64,000 bases of DNA from Billgrantia antri (GTDB lineage Bacteria > Pseudomonadota > Gammaproteobacteria > Pseudomonadales > Halomonadaceae): contig NZ_JAHYCA010000006.1 in NCBI RefSeq assembly GCF_019430905.1, positions 248,001 through 312,000 on the forward strand, in the 5' to 3' direction. Within the stretch, counting starts at the first letter, position 1; each line of letters opens with the position of its first letter. The position numbers were made by a program, and so were the translations under genes. Below are positions 45,286-52,927 of the stretch, piece by piece. The notes under the pieces are model-generated. The model saw nothing but the letters and a program-made list of their open reading frames with translations. It did not search any database and was not told the origin of the DNA.

Positions 45286-45657
45286 TCAGGGCACCAGCGT
45301 CTGGGCCGCTTCCAGGTAGTCGCTACCGTGGTTTTGCACGCGCTCGAATTCACCGGTTTCTGAGCCCAGGTGAACCTCTTCGAGGTTGACCGCCATGGTC
45401 TCCACTTCGGCATCGATCTTCTGCAGCGCATTCTCCAGCGTGTAGGAGAGTTCGTGAATGGTGCCGAGGTCCTCCATGCTGAGTTCTTCCTGGGCAAGCA
45501 GCTCGGCCAGCTGCTGGTTGGTTTCGGAGAAGTTGGCCACCGCCTGGCTCAGGGTCTCGGAAGGCTCGCCTTCGAAGTGCTCGGTGGGGGAGCTGGCTTG
45601 AGCGGTGGCTGCGATCATCAGGCCGGACAGCAGGGTGGGCAGCAGCAGTTTCTTCAT
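45286..45657 (-). CDS. Small exported helical protein (paralog of the gene at 44060-44482)
   Basis: A 123-residue protein; the start at 45657 has GGAGACGAACC upstream. Signal peptide MKKLLLPTLLSGLMIAATAQA, then SPTEHFEGEPSETLSQAVANFSETNQQLAELLAQEELSMEDLGTIHELSYTLENALQKI and an acidic end NHGSDYLEAAQTLVP. The FEGE and TLENAL segments recall DUF6746 proteins, an assignment made from memory. Likely periplasmic, all-helical, function unknown. Confidence 0.72.
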   Translation of the reverse strand: MKKLLLPTLLSGLMIAATAQASSPTEHFEGEPSETLSQAVANFSETNQQLAELLAQEELSMEDLGTIHELSYTLENALQKIDAEVETMAVNLEEVHLGSETGEFERVQNHGSDYLEAAQTLVP

Positions 45658-45796
45658 GGTTCGTCTCCGTATTGAATGAGAATGGTATGCGTTATCTTGT
45701 GTACCACTCTCGCCTGCCGCAAGCAAGCCGCCACGGAAACGAGAACGATTTTTCTTCATGGTATTTGACAGAGGTCAGCCGGCCATCTAGATTCAT

Positions 45797-45829
45797 CTCA
45801 ATTAATGATAATCGTTATCATTAATTGAG
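45797..45829. promoter_or_regulatory. Fur box (perfect 33-bp palindrome)
   Basis: Two exact 15-base arms, CTCAATTAATGATAA and TTATCATTAATTGAG, flank the central TCG. The core TGATAATCGTTATCA is very close to the Fur consensus of GATAAT hexamers. It ends 15 bp before the start codon of the small gene at 45845, overlapping its promoter region. Confidence 0.85.
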
Positions 45830-45844
45830 CGAACGGAGGTCGCC

Positions 45845-46093
45845 ATGTCGTACCGCACTCATACCGCCATCCGCGGCGTCACCCCGCCCCTGCAAATCTG
45901 CGATGCCACCCCGGGCTCGGTGCGCCTGGCCCGTGAGTATCCGCGCCAGGACACCAGCCTCTCCCAGGAGGAGTGGGAGTTGCTTCAACTCTATCGGGAA
46001 GAGGCCCGGCACGATCTGTTCCGGCGTTCGTTCCTGCTCGTCTCCGAGCGCTATCTGAAAGGCGAACTGCCCGCGACTAACCCGGCTCCCTGA
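45845..46093 (+). CDS. Small protein of unknown function under a Fur-type box
   Basis: An 82-residue soluble protein; the start at 45845 has GGAGGTCGCC just upstream, so translation is well supported. There is no signal peptide or membrane segment. The C-terminal half is helical and charged (EEWELLQLYREEARHDLFRRSFLLVSERYLKGEL). I do not recognise a family; it is not HemP-like. Iron-dependent control is inferred from the palindrome at 45797-45829. It is convergent with the C45-peptidase gene. Confidence 0.75.
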   Translation: MSYRTHTAIRGVTPPLQICDATPGSVRLAREYPRQDTSLSQEEWELLQLYREEARHDLFRRSFLLVSERYLKGELPATNPAP

Positions 46094-46105
46094 GCGGGTG
46101 GTGTG

Positions 46106-47191
46106 TCAGCTCAGGCTGATGCTCAGGCTGTCGTCGCTCTCGCAGGGCTTGCCGTGGCGCAGGGTCAGGCGCCGTTCGCTGAGGTTCATCACCACCGAGA
46201 ACAGGGTTTCCATGCGCTCCTCGGCGGGCTGGTCGGGGTTGAAGTGGCGGCAGATCGACAGCGGTGCGCCCTGATGATCGCTGAGGATGCCGAACAACCT
46301 GGCCTCGTCGATATCGGCGTCCGGCGGCAGTTCGTCATGCAGCAGCGTATCGAGGCGACACAGGCGTGGCCGGGAGTCGGTGCGGGGAAAGTCCTGCACC
46401 GGGCAGGGGGTGTCCTCTGCGTAGAGGTGGTTGGTATGCGTGACGATACCGTTGCGCGGCTCGATGCGCCCTGGCTCGCCGGGTTGTACCTCGAGGCCGA
46501 CGGCCTGGCCCCCCTCGTTGCCGACCTGAGCGCTGGCGAGCAGGAAGTGGGCAGGCGAGCAGACCCGGTCGTGAGTGGCCACGGCGAGCGCGCTCGGCAT
46601 GTCGTCGCACTCGAGAATCTTGCGCAGGGCAATATGGATCGGCAGGCCGACGCCGCAGGTCTGTGAGCGAATGGCATTGAGGCAGACGCCGATGCCGCGG
46701 TCGTTCAGGCCCACCTTGCCGACCATGCCGGCCTCGCCGATGCTCACCAGGGCGGGGCGCCCATCGCCCCGGATGTGCAGGGCGACCACGTTGTCGAGCT
46801 GATCGTGGCGCCAGTCCCAGTTCTGCGCCAGCCATTGCTTACCGTGGCGCTGCAGCGAGAAGGCCGAACAGCCGCCGCTGGCCTGTGTCAGGGCGATCTC
46901 GCTGCGGCAGTTGAGCGTCAGGATGTCGATGAAATCGACATCCGCGCCCCAGGCGATGCCGTTCATCTCCTCGAGTATTTCAGGAAAGCCCTGCGCGATC
47001 TGGGCCTCGAAGTGGCAGGCGCGGTCGCGGGCTTCTTCCCAGCGAATCCCCACGAAATCCTGGAATAGCTGTCCGTACACCTCGATGCCGCGCTCGATCA
47101 GGTGGCGGTGGATGCGGCCGTGCTCCGCACCGACCTCGTGATGGCTTCCCGTGAGTTCGGTCACGGACAAGGGGCTCGCCGGCAGGGTCAT
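46106..47191 (-). CDS. C45 family autoproteolytic acyltransferase/hydrolase
   Basis: A 361-residue Ntn-type enzyme of the isopenicillin N acyltransferase (AAT) family. Cys108 in ASGGCSAFSL is the expected autoproteolysis and catalytic residue, followed by WLAQNWDWRHDQLDNVVAL and EAGMVGKVGLNDRGIGVCLNAI. The C-terminal HTNHLYAE and RLCRLDTLLHD fit the family. The proenzyme would split before Cys108 into an alpha and a beta chain. Substrate unknown (amide or peptide). Single gene. Confidence 0.85.
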   Translation of the reverse strand: MTLPASPLSVTELTGSHHEVGAEHGRIHRHLIERGIEVYGQLFQDFVGIRWEEARDRACHFEAQIAQGFPEILEEMNGIAWGADVDFIDILTLNCRSEIALTQASGGCSAFSLQRHGKQWLAQNWDWRHDQLDNVVALHIRGDGRPALVSIGEAGMVGKVGLNDRGIGVCLNAIRSQTCGVGLPIHIALRKILECDDMPSALAVATHDRVCSPAHFLLASAQVGNEGGQAVGLEVQPGEPGRIEPRNGIVTHTNHLYAEDTPCPVQDFPRTDSRPRLCRLDTLLHDELPPDADIDEARLFGILSDHQGAPLSICRHFNPDQPAEERMETLFSVVMNLSERRLTLRHGKPCESDDSLSISLS

Positions 47192-47502
47192 GGCATCTCC
47201 TTGAGCAGGGCGGGGGAGACAGAGTGCATGCGGGGCTCCTGTGATTGGGCGTTGCGCGCTTCAGTATAGGTGATGGCTGGCAAGCCTGGCCGACAGCGTT
47301 GAACGTGCAGCCTCTCGTCGTGTCGGGTTTTCCATCGCTGATAAGGGCTTGGCGCTGTGCCGTCAGGATCAAACGTTGGTATGGGGGGCTTGTGTTTTGC
47401 CGTTGGGGCTTCCAGATTAAAGGGGTGTCGTTCATTCGTAACCAGACGTAAATCACCACACCTCGTTCACCCATACCTCAATCATCAGAGTGAGAAGAAC
47501 AA
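47192..47502. other. Intergenic region between divergent C45-peptidase and ABC binding-protein genes
   Basis: About 310 bp holding both promoters. No RNA gene, repeat or clear operator recognised; the plus-strand half is AT-richer toward the binding-protein start. Confidence 0.5.
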
Positions 47503-48708
47503 ATGAAGAAGAGTGTTTTGGCGATGGCAGTTGCGGCCTCCAGTGTGGCATTCGCTGCGGCGGCACAAGCGGAGGTCAAGATCGGTTTCATCGGCGGTTT
47601 CACCGGCCCGATCGAAAGCCTGACCCCGCCGATCTTCGACGGCGCGCGGTTGGCAGTGGCCCAGATCAACGAACAGGGCGGCATCCTCGGCGGACAGGAA
47701 CTGGCCATGCCCAATGCCGATACCACCTGTAGCGATGCCTCGGCGGCGTCCAACGCGGCGGACCGCATGGTCAATACCGAGAACGTTACCGCCATCGTCG
47801 GGGCGCTGTGTACCGGCGCGACCGTGGCGGCGGCCAACAGTGCGGCAATTCCCGGTGGCGTGGTGATGGTCTCGCCGGCCTCTACGGCGCCGGCGGTGAC
47901 CGAGCTGGACGACAACGACCTGGTGTTCCGTACCGTGCCGTCTGACGCCTACCAGGGCCAGATCCTGGCCAAGCTGATGCTCGAGAAGGGCTTCGACGAA
48001 GTGGCGGTAACCTACGTCAACAACGATTACGGTCAGGGCCTGGCCGATGCCTTCACCACGGCCTTCGAAGACGGCGGTGGCACGGTGGCCGAGAATCTTG
48101 CGCATGAGGACGGTCGCGCCGATTACCGCTCCGAGCTGGGCTCGCTCTCTTCCAGCGGCGCCCAGACCCTGGTGGTGCTCGCCTATGCCGATGGCTCGGG
48201 CCAGACCATCCTGCGCCAAGCCTATGAGAGTGGCGCATTCACCCAGTACGCCGGTGCCGACGGCATGGTGGGGGATTCGCTGGTCGGTGCGGTGGGTGCG
48301 GATGCCCTCGAAGGCATGATCGCTACCCGCCCGGGCAGCCCCGAACTGCCGGGTACCGAGATCTTCAACCAGGCGGCTCAGGAGGCCGGCTTCGACCCCA
48401 GCGCGGTGTTCGCCGCCCAAGCCTACGACGCCGCTTTCCTGCTGGCGCTGGCCATCGAGCAGAACGGCAACGCCGAGCGCGAAGGCCTCTCCGAGGCGCT
48501 GCGTAGCGTTTCCTCTGCCCCCGGCGAAACGATCCTGCCCGGCGAGTGGGAGAAGGCAGTGGAGCTGATCGCGGCCGGCGAGGAGATCAACTACGAGGGT
48601 GCCTCCGGCAGGCACGAGTTCGACGACAGCGGCGACGTACCGGGCGTGGTACTGGAAATGGCAGTGGAAGGGGGTACCTTCGTCGGCAAGGGCCTGATCC
48701 AGGACTAA
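47503..48708 (+). CDS. Branched-chain amino-acid ABC transporter substrate-binding protein
   Basis: A 401-residue periplasmic protein. A signal peptide (MKKSVLAMAVAASSVAFAAAAQAEV) precedes a mature LivJ/LivK-type chain: KIGFIGGFTGPIESLTPPIFDGARLAV, NVTAIVGALCTGATVAAANSAA, VTYVNNDYGQGLADAF and FAAQAYDAAFLLALAIE. Two cysteines in the N-terminal lobe may form a disulfide. It is convergent with the livGFHM genes that must supply the channel. A strong terminator follows at 48741. The start has AATCATCAGAGTGAGAAG upstream, a modest ribosome site. Confidence 0.9.
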   Translation: MKKSVLAMAVAASSVAFAAAAQAEVKIGFIGGFTGPIESLTPPIFDGARLAVAQINEQGGILGGQELAMPNADTTCSDASAASNAADRMVNTENVTAIVGALCTGATVAAANSAAIPGGVVMVSPASTAPAVTELDDNDLVFRTVPSDAYQGQILAKLMLEKGFDEVAVTYVNNDYGQGLADAFTTAFEDGGGTVAENLAHEDGRADYRSELGSLSSSGAQTLVVLAYADGSGQTILRQAYESGAFTQYAGADGMVGDSLVGAVGADALEGMIATRPGSPELPGTEIFNQAAQEAGFDPSAVFAAQAYDAAFLLALAIEQNGNAEREGLSEALRSVSSAPGETILPGEWEKAVELIAAGEEINYEGASGRHEFDDSGDVPGVVLEMAVEGGTFVGKGLIQD

Positions 48709-48740
48709 TCCAGGCCTGAACTGAAGCGGAAAGTGCAAGC

Positions 48741-48774
48741 AAAGGCCCCGGCGGGGATTCCCGCCGGGGCCTTT
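48741..48774 (+). terminator. Terminator after the binding-protein gene
   Basis: A perfect 15-bp stem (AAAGGCCCCGGCGGG with CCCGCCGGGGCCTTT, loop GATT), ending in TTT and then C. The A/T ends make it usable on both strands, serving the convergent liv operon too. Confidence 0.88.
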
Positions 48775-48892
48775 CATGTTCATGAGGCTTCTTTCGAAAA
48801 GTCGTCGAGCGAAGACCAGGGCTAGGCCCGTTCCCTGCGGGCCAACGCACTTCCCACATCCCTGTGGGTCGCAAGGCAAAAATCAGCCCTCT

Positions 48893-50206
48893 CTAACCGT
48901 GGTGTTTGACTTTCTCGGGCAACAACCCCTGCGGCGCGAAGCGCAGCACCAGGGTGATCAGCAGGCCGATCACGAATACCCGGGCCTGCAGTGCACGGCT
49001 GTCGAGGTTGCCCGGCGGCTCCCAGCCGAACCAGCCCTCGCTGAGGGCGGCGGCCCCGTGCATCAGGAACAGCGCCAGGGGCTCGGACATCAGCCAGATG
49101 ATGTAGACCGCCACGGCGCCGAAGATGGTGCCCAGGTTGTTGCCGGGCCCGCCCAGGATGACCATCACCAGCACCAGGAAGGTGTGGTTGAGCGGCAGGA
49201 AGCCGTTGGGATCGAAGATGCTGTTGAACGAGGCCAGCGCGCCGCCGCCGATGCCCATCAGGATGCAGCCCAGCACGAAGATCTCCAGGCGGCGCTTGTT
49301 GATGTCCTTGCCCATTGCCGCGGCGGAGATCTCGTTGTCGCGGATGGCGCGGATCATGCGGCCCCAGGGGGCATGGTAGGCGCGGTGGAGCAGGAAGAAG
49401 ATCGCCGCGATCATTACCGCCGTGAGCGAGAGGTACAACGCCCGGGCCAGGGTAAAGCCCAGTTCGCTCGGGCCGGGGGTAGGCCAGGGCAGCGGCGAGA
49501 CGGTGGCGGTACCGCGGGTCAGCCAGTCGGAGTTCTTGAGAAACGCCTTGATGATCTCGGCGATGCCGAGGGTGGCGATGGCCAGGTAGTCGCTGCGTAG
49601 TCCCAGGCAGATATGACCGATGAAGTAGCCGATCACGCCGGCCAGTGCGCCACCGACGATCCAGCCGCTCCAGGCCGGCAGGCCCAGACCGCCGATGAAG
49701 CCGGCGCGGGATTCGATCTCGCCGGTGACCTCGCGCAGCACGCTGATTACCGTCAGGTAGAGCGCCACGGCCAGCACGATGGCGATCAAGGTCCGCAGCC
49801 TCTTCGGCACGCCGATGCGGTCGAGCTTGGTAGCACCATAGACGATCAAGACCGCGGCGGTCACGTAGAGCAGCGCCAGGCCCAGTTCGCCGGGTAGCTC
49901 GGTGACCCAGAAGGCCTCGTTGACCGGCACGCTGAAGAACATGGTGGCGAAGGAGCCCAGGGCGACGAAGCCCATCACGCCGGCATTGAACTGGCCGGCA
50001 TAGCCCCACTGGATGGTCAGCCCCAGGGCCAGGATGGCGTAGCAGGCCGCCTCCACCAGCATGCGCGTGCTGTAGGCGCTGCCCATCATGGCGTAAACGC
50101 CCAGGATCATCGCCAGCAGGGCGCCGAACAGGATGACTTCACGTAGCGGGAAGCGTGACGGCGCGGCGACGACGTCGTCGCGACGTTCGGTATGTTGCGT
50201 GTTCAT
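48893..50206 (-). CDS. livM: Branched-chain amino-acid ABC permease LivM
   Basis: A 437-residue membrane protein; the start at 50206 overlaps the livH stop (ATGA). A polar start (MNTQHTERRDD) is followed by at least ten hydrophobic segments with LivM signatures AILALGLTIQWGYAGQFNAGVMGFVALGSF, SDYLAIATLGIAEIIKAFLKN, WGRMIRAIRDNEISAAAMGKDI and LVMVILGGPGNNLGTIFGAVAVYIIW. It is longer than E. coli LivM because of an insertion in the N-terminal half (residues 110-200). Last gene of livGFHM. Confidence 0.92.
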   Translation of the reverse strand: MNTQHTERRDDVVAAPSRFPLREVILFGALLAMILGVYAMMGSAYSTRMLVEAACYAILALGLTIQWGYAGQFNAGVMGFVALGSFATMFFSVPVNEAFWVTELPGELGLALLYVTAAVLIVYGATKLDRIGVPKRLRTLIAIVLAVALYLTVISVLREVTGEIESRAGFIGGLGLPAWSGWIVGGALAGVIGYFIGHICLGLRSDYLAIATLGIAEIIKAFLKNSDWLTRGTATVSPLPWPTPGPSELGFTLARALYLSLTAVMIAAIFFLLHRAYHAPWGRMIRAIRDNEISAAAMGKDINKRRLEIFVLGCILMGIGGGALASFNSIFDPNGFLPLNHTFLVLVMVILGGPGNNLGTIFGAVAVYIIWLMSEPLALFLMHGAAALSEGWFGWEPPGNLDSRALQARVFVIGLLITLVLRFAPQGLLPEKVKHHG

Positions 50207-51213
50207 CAGATCACCTTCCCCTTGAAGATGCCGGTGGGGCGCCACACCAGGATCGCCACCAGGATGAAGAAGGGCACCACGATCTTGTACTCGGTGCCGA
50301 CGAAGGCGAGGTTGCCGGCCTGGGCCAGCCACTCGGGCAGGCTGTCGCGGAAGGGGCGCAACAATACCGCCCAGTTGAATACCGCCAGCGTCTCGGCGAA
50401 GCCGACCACGAAGCCCCCGGCGATGGCCCCGTAAGGGTGCCCCACGCCGCCGACGATGGCCGCGGCGAAGATCGGCAGCAGCAGGAAGAAGCTCAGGTCG
50501 GGCTTGAAGGTGACGTCGAGCGCCAGCAGGGTGCCGGCGATAGCGGCAAGCCCACCGGCAATCACCCAGGTCACCGCCACGATGTGATTGGTGTTGATGC
50601 CCGAGGCCCGTGCCAGGTCGGGGTTGTCGGACATTGCCCGCATGGCCTTGCCCAGCCGCGTGCGGTTGAGGAACAGGTGCAGCCCCACCACGCAGACGAT
50701 GGTCAGCACGAACAGGATGATCTGCGGCTCGGTGACGATAACGGGGCGAGACGCCAACTCGAACGGCATCTCTAAGCGGTAGATCTCTTTGCGCTCACCG
50801 GCCAGGTAGAGGTTCTGGGCGCCGGTTCCCGAGAACAGGCGAATGAGCCCCTGCAGCATCAGTGTCACGCCGAGCGAGGCGATTACCATGACGATGGGCT
50901 TGACCCCGTGGGCGCGCAGCGGCTTGTAGAAGGTCTTGTCGATGCCCACCGCGAGCAGGGCGGTAAGCACGATGGCCAGCGGCAGCATGACGATGGGGGT
51001 GGGCAGGCCCACGACTGCGCCCACGCCAGGGAAAGCCAGCGTCAGCAGCAGTACCATGAAGGTGCCGAAGGTCATCATGTCGGCGTGGGCGAAGTGGGCG
51101 AAGCGCATGATGCTGAAGATCAGCGTCACGCCGATGGCGCCGATGGCGTAGATCGAGCCGGACACGCTGCCGGCGACGATCACGTTGTTGATGAAGAAAA
51201 CCAGTTCGTTCAC
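50206..51213 (-). CDS. livH: Branched-chain amino-acid ABC permease LivH
   Basis: A 335-residue membrane protein with about eight TM segments. Signatures are SGSIYAIGAIGVTLIFSIMRFAHFAHADMMTFG, IASLGVTLMLQGLIRLFSG, RTRLGKAMRAMSDNPDLARASGIN and GGVGHPYGAIAGGFVVGFAETL. Partner of LivM. It lies 27 bp after livF and overlaps livM by one codon. Confidence 0.92.
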   Translation of the reverse strand: MNELVFFINNVIVAGSVSGSIYAIGAIGVTLIFSIMRFAHFAHADMMTFGTFMVLLLTLAFPGVGAVVGLPTPIVMLPLAIVLTALLAVGIDKTFYKPLRAHGVKPIVMVIASLGVTLMLQGLIRLFSGTGAQNLYLAGERKEIYRLEMPFELASRPVIVTEPQIILFVLTIVCVVGLHLFLNRTRLGKAMRAMSDNPDLARASGINTNHIVAVTWVIAGGLAAIAGTLLALDVTFKPDLSFFLLLPIFAAAIVGGVGHPYGAIAGGFVVGFAETLAVFNWAVLLRPFRDSLPEWLAQAGNLAFVGTEYKIVVPFFILVAILVWRPTGIFKGKVI

Positions 51214-51240
51214 GACTCACTCTCCAGTACGGCTCCGGGC

Positions 51241-51945
51241 TCAACCGCCCAGGAAGCTCTTGGCCACTTCCGGGTCGGCGAGCAGGGCGGCGCCGGTGTC
51301 GGTGAAGCGGTTCTTGCCGGCGGCCAGCACGAAGCCCTTGTCGGCGATGGCCAGGGCCTGCTTGGCGTTCTGTTCGACCATGAGGATGCCCACGCCGGCG
51401 GCATTGACCTCCTTCACGCGCTCGAAGATCTCGTTCATGTAGAGCGGCGAGAGGCCAGCGGTGGGCTCGTCGAGCAGCAGCACGTCGGGCTCGGCCATCA
51501 GCGCGCGGCCCATGGCGACCATCTGCCGCTGGCCGCCGGAGAGCTCGCCGGCGGGCTGGTGGCGCTTGTCGTAAAGTGGAGGAAAGACGTCGTAGATCTG
51601 CTTGAGCATGCGCTTGACGTTGCCCGGCTTGAGGAAGGCGCCCATCTCCAGGTTCTCTTTCACCGTGAGGCTGGGGAAGACGTTCTTCTCCTGGGGCACG
51701 AAGCCCATGCCCTTCTGTACCAGCTTGTTGGGCGGCAGGTTGTGGATCGGCTCGCCGCGCAGCAGGATCTCGCCCTGGCTGACGGTGAGCAGGCCGAAGA
51801 TGGCCTTGAGCATGGTCGATTTGCCGGCGCCGTTAGGGCCGACGATCACGCCGACCTCGTTGGCCTCGATCGACATGTTCACCCCGTTGAGGATGTTCAT
51901 GCCGCCGTAGCCGCCGTGCACGTCGCGTGCTTCGAGTAATGGCAT
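51241..51945 (-). CDS. livF: Branched-chain amino-acid ABC ATPase LivF
   Basis: A 234-residue ATPase with Walker A GPNGAGKST (about 38-46), FVPQEKNVFPSLTVKENLEMGAF, signature LSGGQRQMVAMGRAL, Walker B LLLDEPTAGLSP and the family-specific VEQNAKQALAIADKGFVL in place of a plain switch His. Cytoplasmic partner of LivG. Confidence 0.93.
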   Translation of the reverse strand: MPLLEARDVHGGYGGMNILNGVNMSIEANEVGVIVGPNGAGKSTMLKAIFGLLTVSQGEILLRGEPIHNLPPNKLVQKGMGFVPQEKNVFPSLTVKENLEMGAFLKPGNVKRMLKQIYDVFPPLYDKRHQPAGELSGGQRQMVAMGRALMAEPDVLLLDEPTAGLSPLYMNEIFERVKEVNAAGVGILMVEQNAKQALAIADKGFVLAAGKNRFTDTGAALLADPEVAKSFLGG

Positions 51946-52039
51946 CGTGGATTCTCTGCGCTGTCGTTACTGTTCTTCTTGTCGATCTCTGCGGGCCAGG
52001 CCGAAAGGCGCCGGCGCTGCTCAGGCGACGTTGGAATCC

Positions 52040-52810
52040 TCAGGCCACGTTAGAGCCAAAGTAGGCCTCGATCACCTGAGGATTGTTCTGGATCTCTTCG
52101 ATGGTGCCCTCGACCATCACGCTGCCCTGGGCCAGCACGATCACCGGGTCGCACAGCCGGGCGATCATCTCCATGTCGTGCTCGATGACCAGGAAGGTGT
52201 AGCCCATCTCGCGGTTGAGCCGTTCGATGTTGCTCACCAGGTCGCCCAGCAGGGTGCGGTTGACCCCGGCGGCGATCTCGTCGAGCAGGACCACACGGGC
52301 ATCGGTCATCATGGTGCGGCCGAGTTCCAGCAGCTTCTTCTGGCCGCCGGAGAGGTTGCCGGCGAGCTCGTTGCGCACGTGGTGCAGGCCGATGAAGTCG
52401 ATCACCTCGAGCGCCCGGCGGCGCACCTCGGCTTCCTCGCGGCGCACCAGCCCCGGCTTGAGCCAGGCATCGAACAGGTTCTCCCCGGCTTGCCGCGGCG
52501 GCACCATCATCAGGTTCTCCAGCGCGGTCATGTGGGAGAACTCGTGGGCGATCTGGAAGGTGCGCAACAGGCCCTTGTGGAACAGCTCGTTGGCGGGGCG
52601 GTTGGTGATGTCCTCGCCGTCGAGCAGGACCTGGCCGCTGTCGAGCGGCAGGGCCCCGGCGATGATGTTGAACAGCGTCGACTTGCCCGCCCCGTTGGGG
52701 CCGATCAGCCCGGTGATCGAACCTTTCTCGACCTGGATCGAGCAGTCGTTGATGACCTTCAGGCCACCGAAGGCCTTGTGGACGTGCCTGACGTCGATGA
52801 TGGATGGCAT
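52040..52810 (-). CDS. livG: Branched-chain amino-acid ABC ATPase LivG
   Basis: A 256-residue ATPase, first in the liv operon: Walker A GPNGAGKST, TFQIAHEFSHMTALENLMMVPP, signature LSGGQKKLLELGRTMM, Walker B VVLLDEIAAGVNRTLL (Ile-Ala replacing the usual Pro-Met) and switch LVIEHDMEMIARL. The C-terminal IEEIQNNPQVIEAYFGSNV is characteristic of LivG. An upstream gap of 94 bp separates it from livF. Confidence 0.93.
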   Translation of the reverse strand: MPSIIDVRHVHKAFGGLKVINDCSIQVEKGSITGLIGPNGAGKSTLFNIIAGALPLDSGQVLLDGEDITNRPANELFHKGLLRTFQIAHEFSHMTALENLMMVPPRQAGENLFDAWLKPGLVRREEAEVRRRALEVIDFIGLHHVRNELAGNLSGGQKKLLELGRTMMTDARVVLLDEIAAGVNRTLLGDLVSNIERLNREMGYTFLVIEHDMEMIARLCDPVIVLAQGSVMVEGTIEEIQNNPQVIEAYFGSNVA

Positions 52811-52893
52811 GTTGGTTCCTGCACGTTATTCCTTTCCGGAATCGTTGTTATTCGCCCGGCCCCGCATGGCAGAGGTCGGGCGACGTCTATCGA

Positions 52894-52915
52894 GCCGCCG
52901 CCCGAAGGCGGCGGC
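52894..52915. terminator. Hairpin between NSS transporter and livG
   Basis: A perfect 9-bp stem (GCCGCCGCC, loop CGAA, GGCGGCGGC) just beyond the NSS transporter stop. No T-run on either strand, so termination is uncertain. Confidence 0.4.
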
Positions 52916-52927
52916 AAGGTGTTCGTT

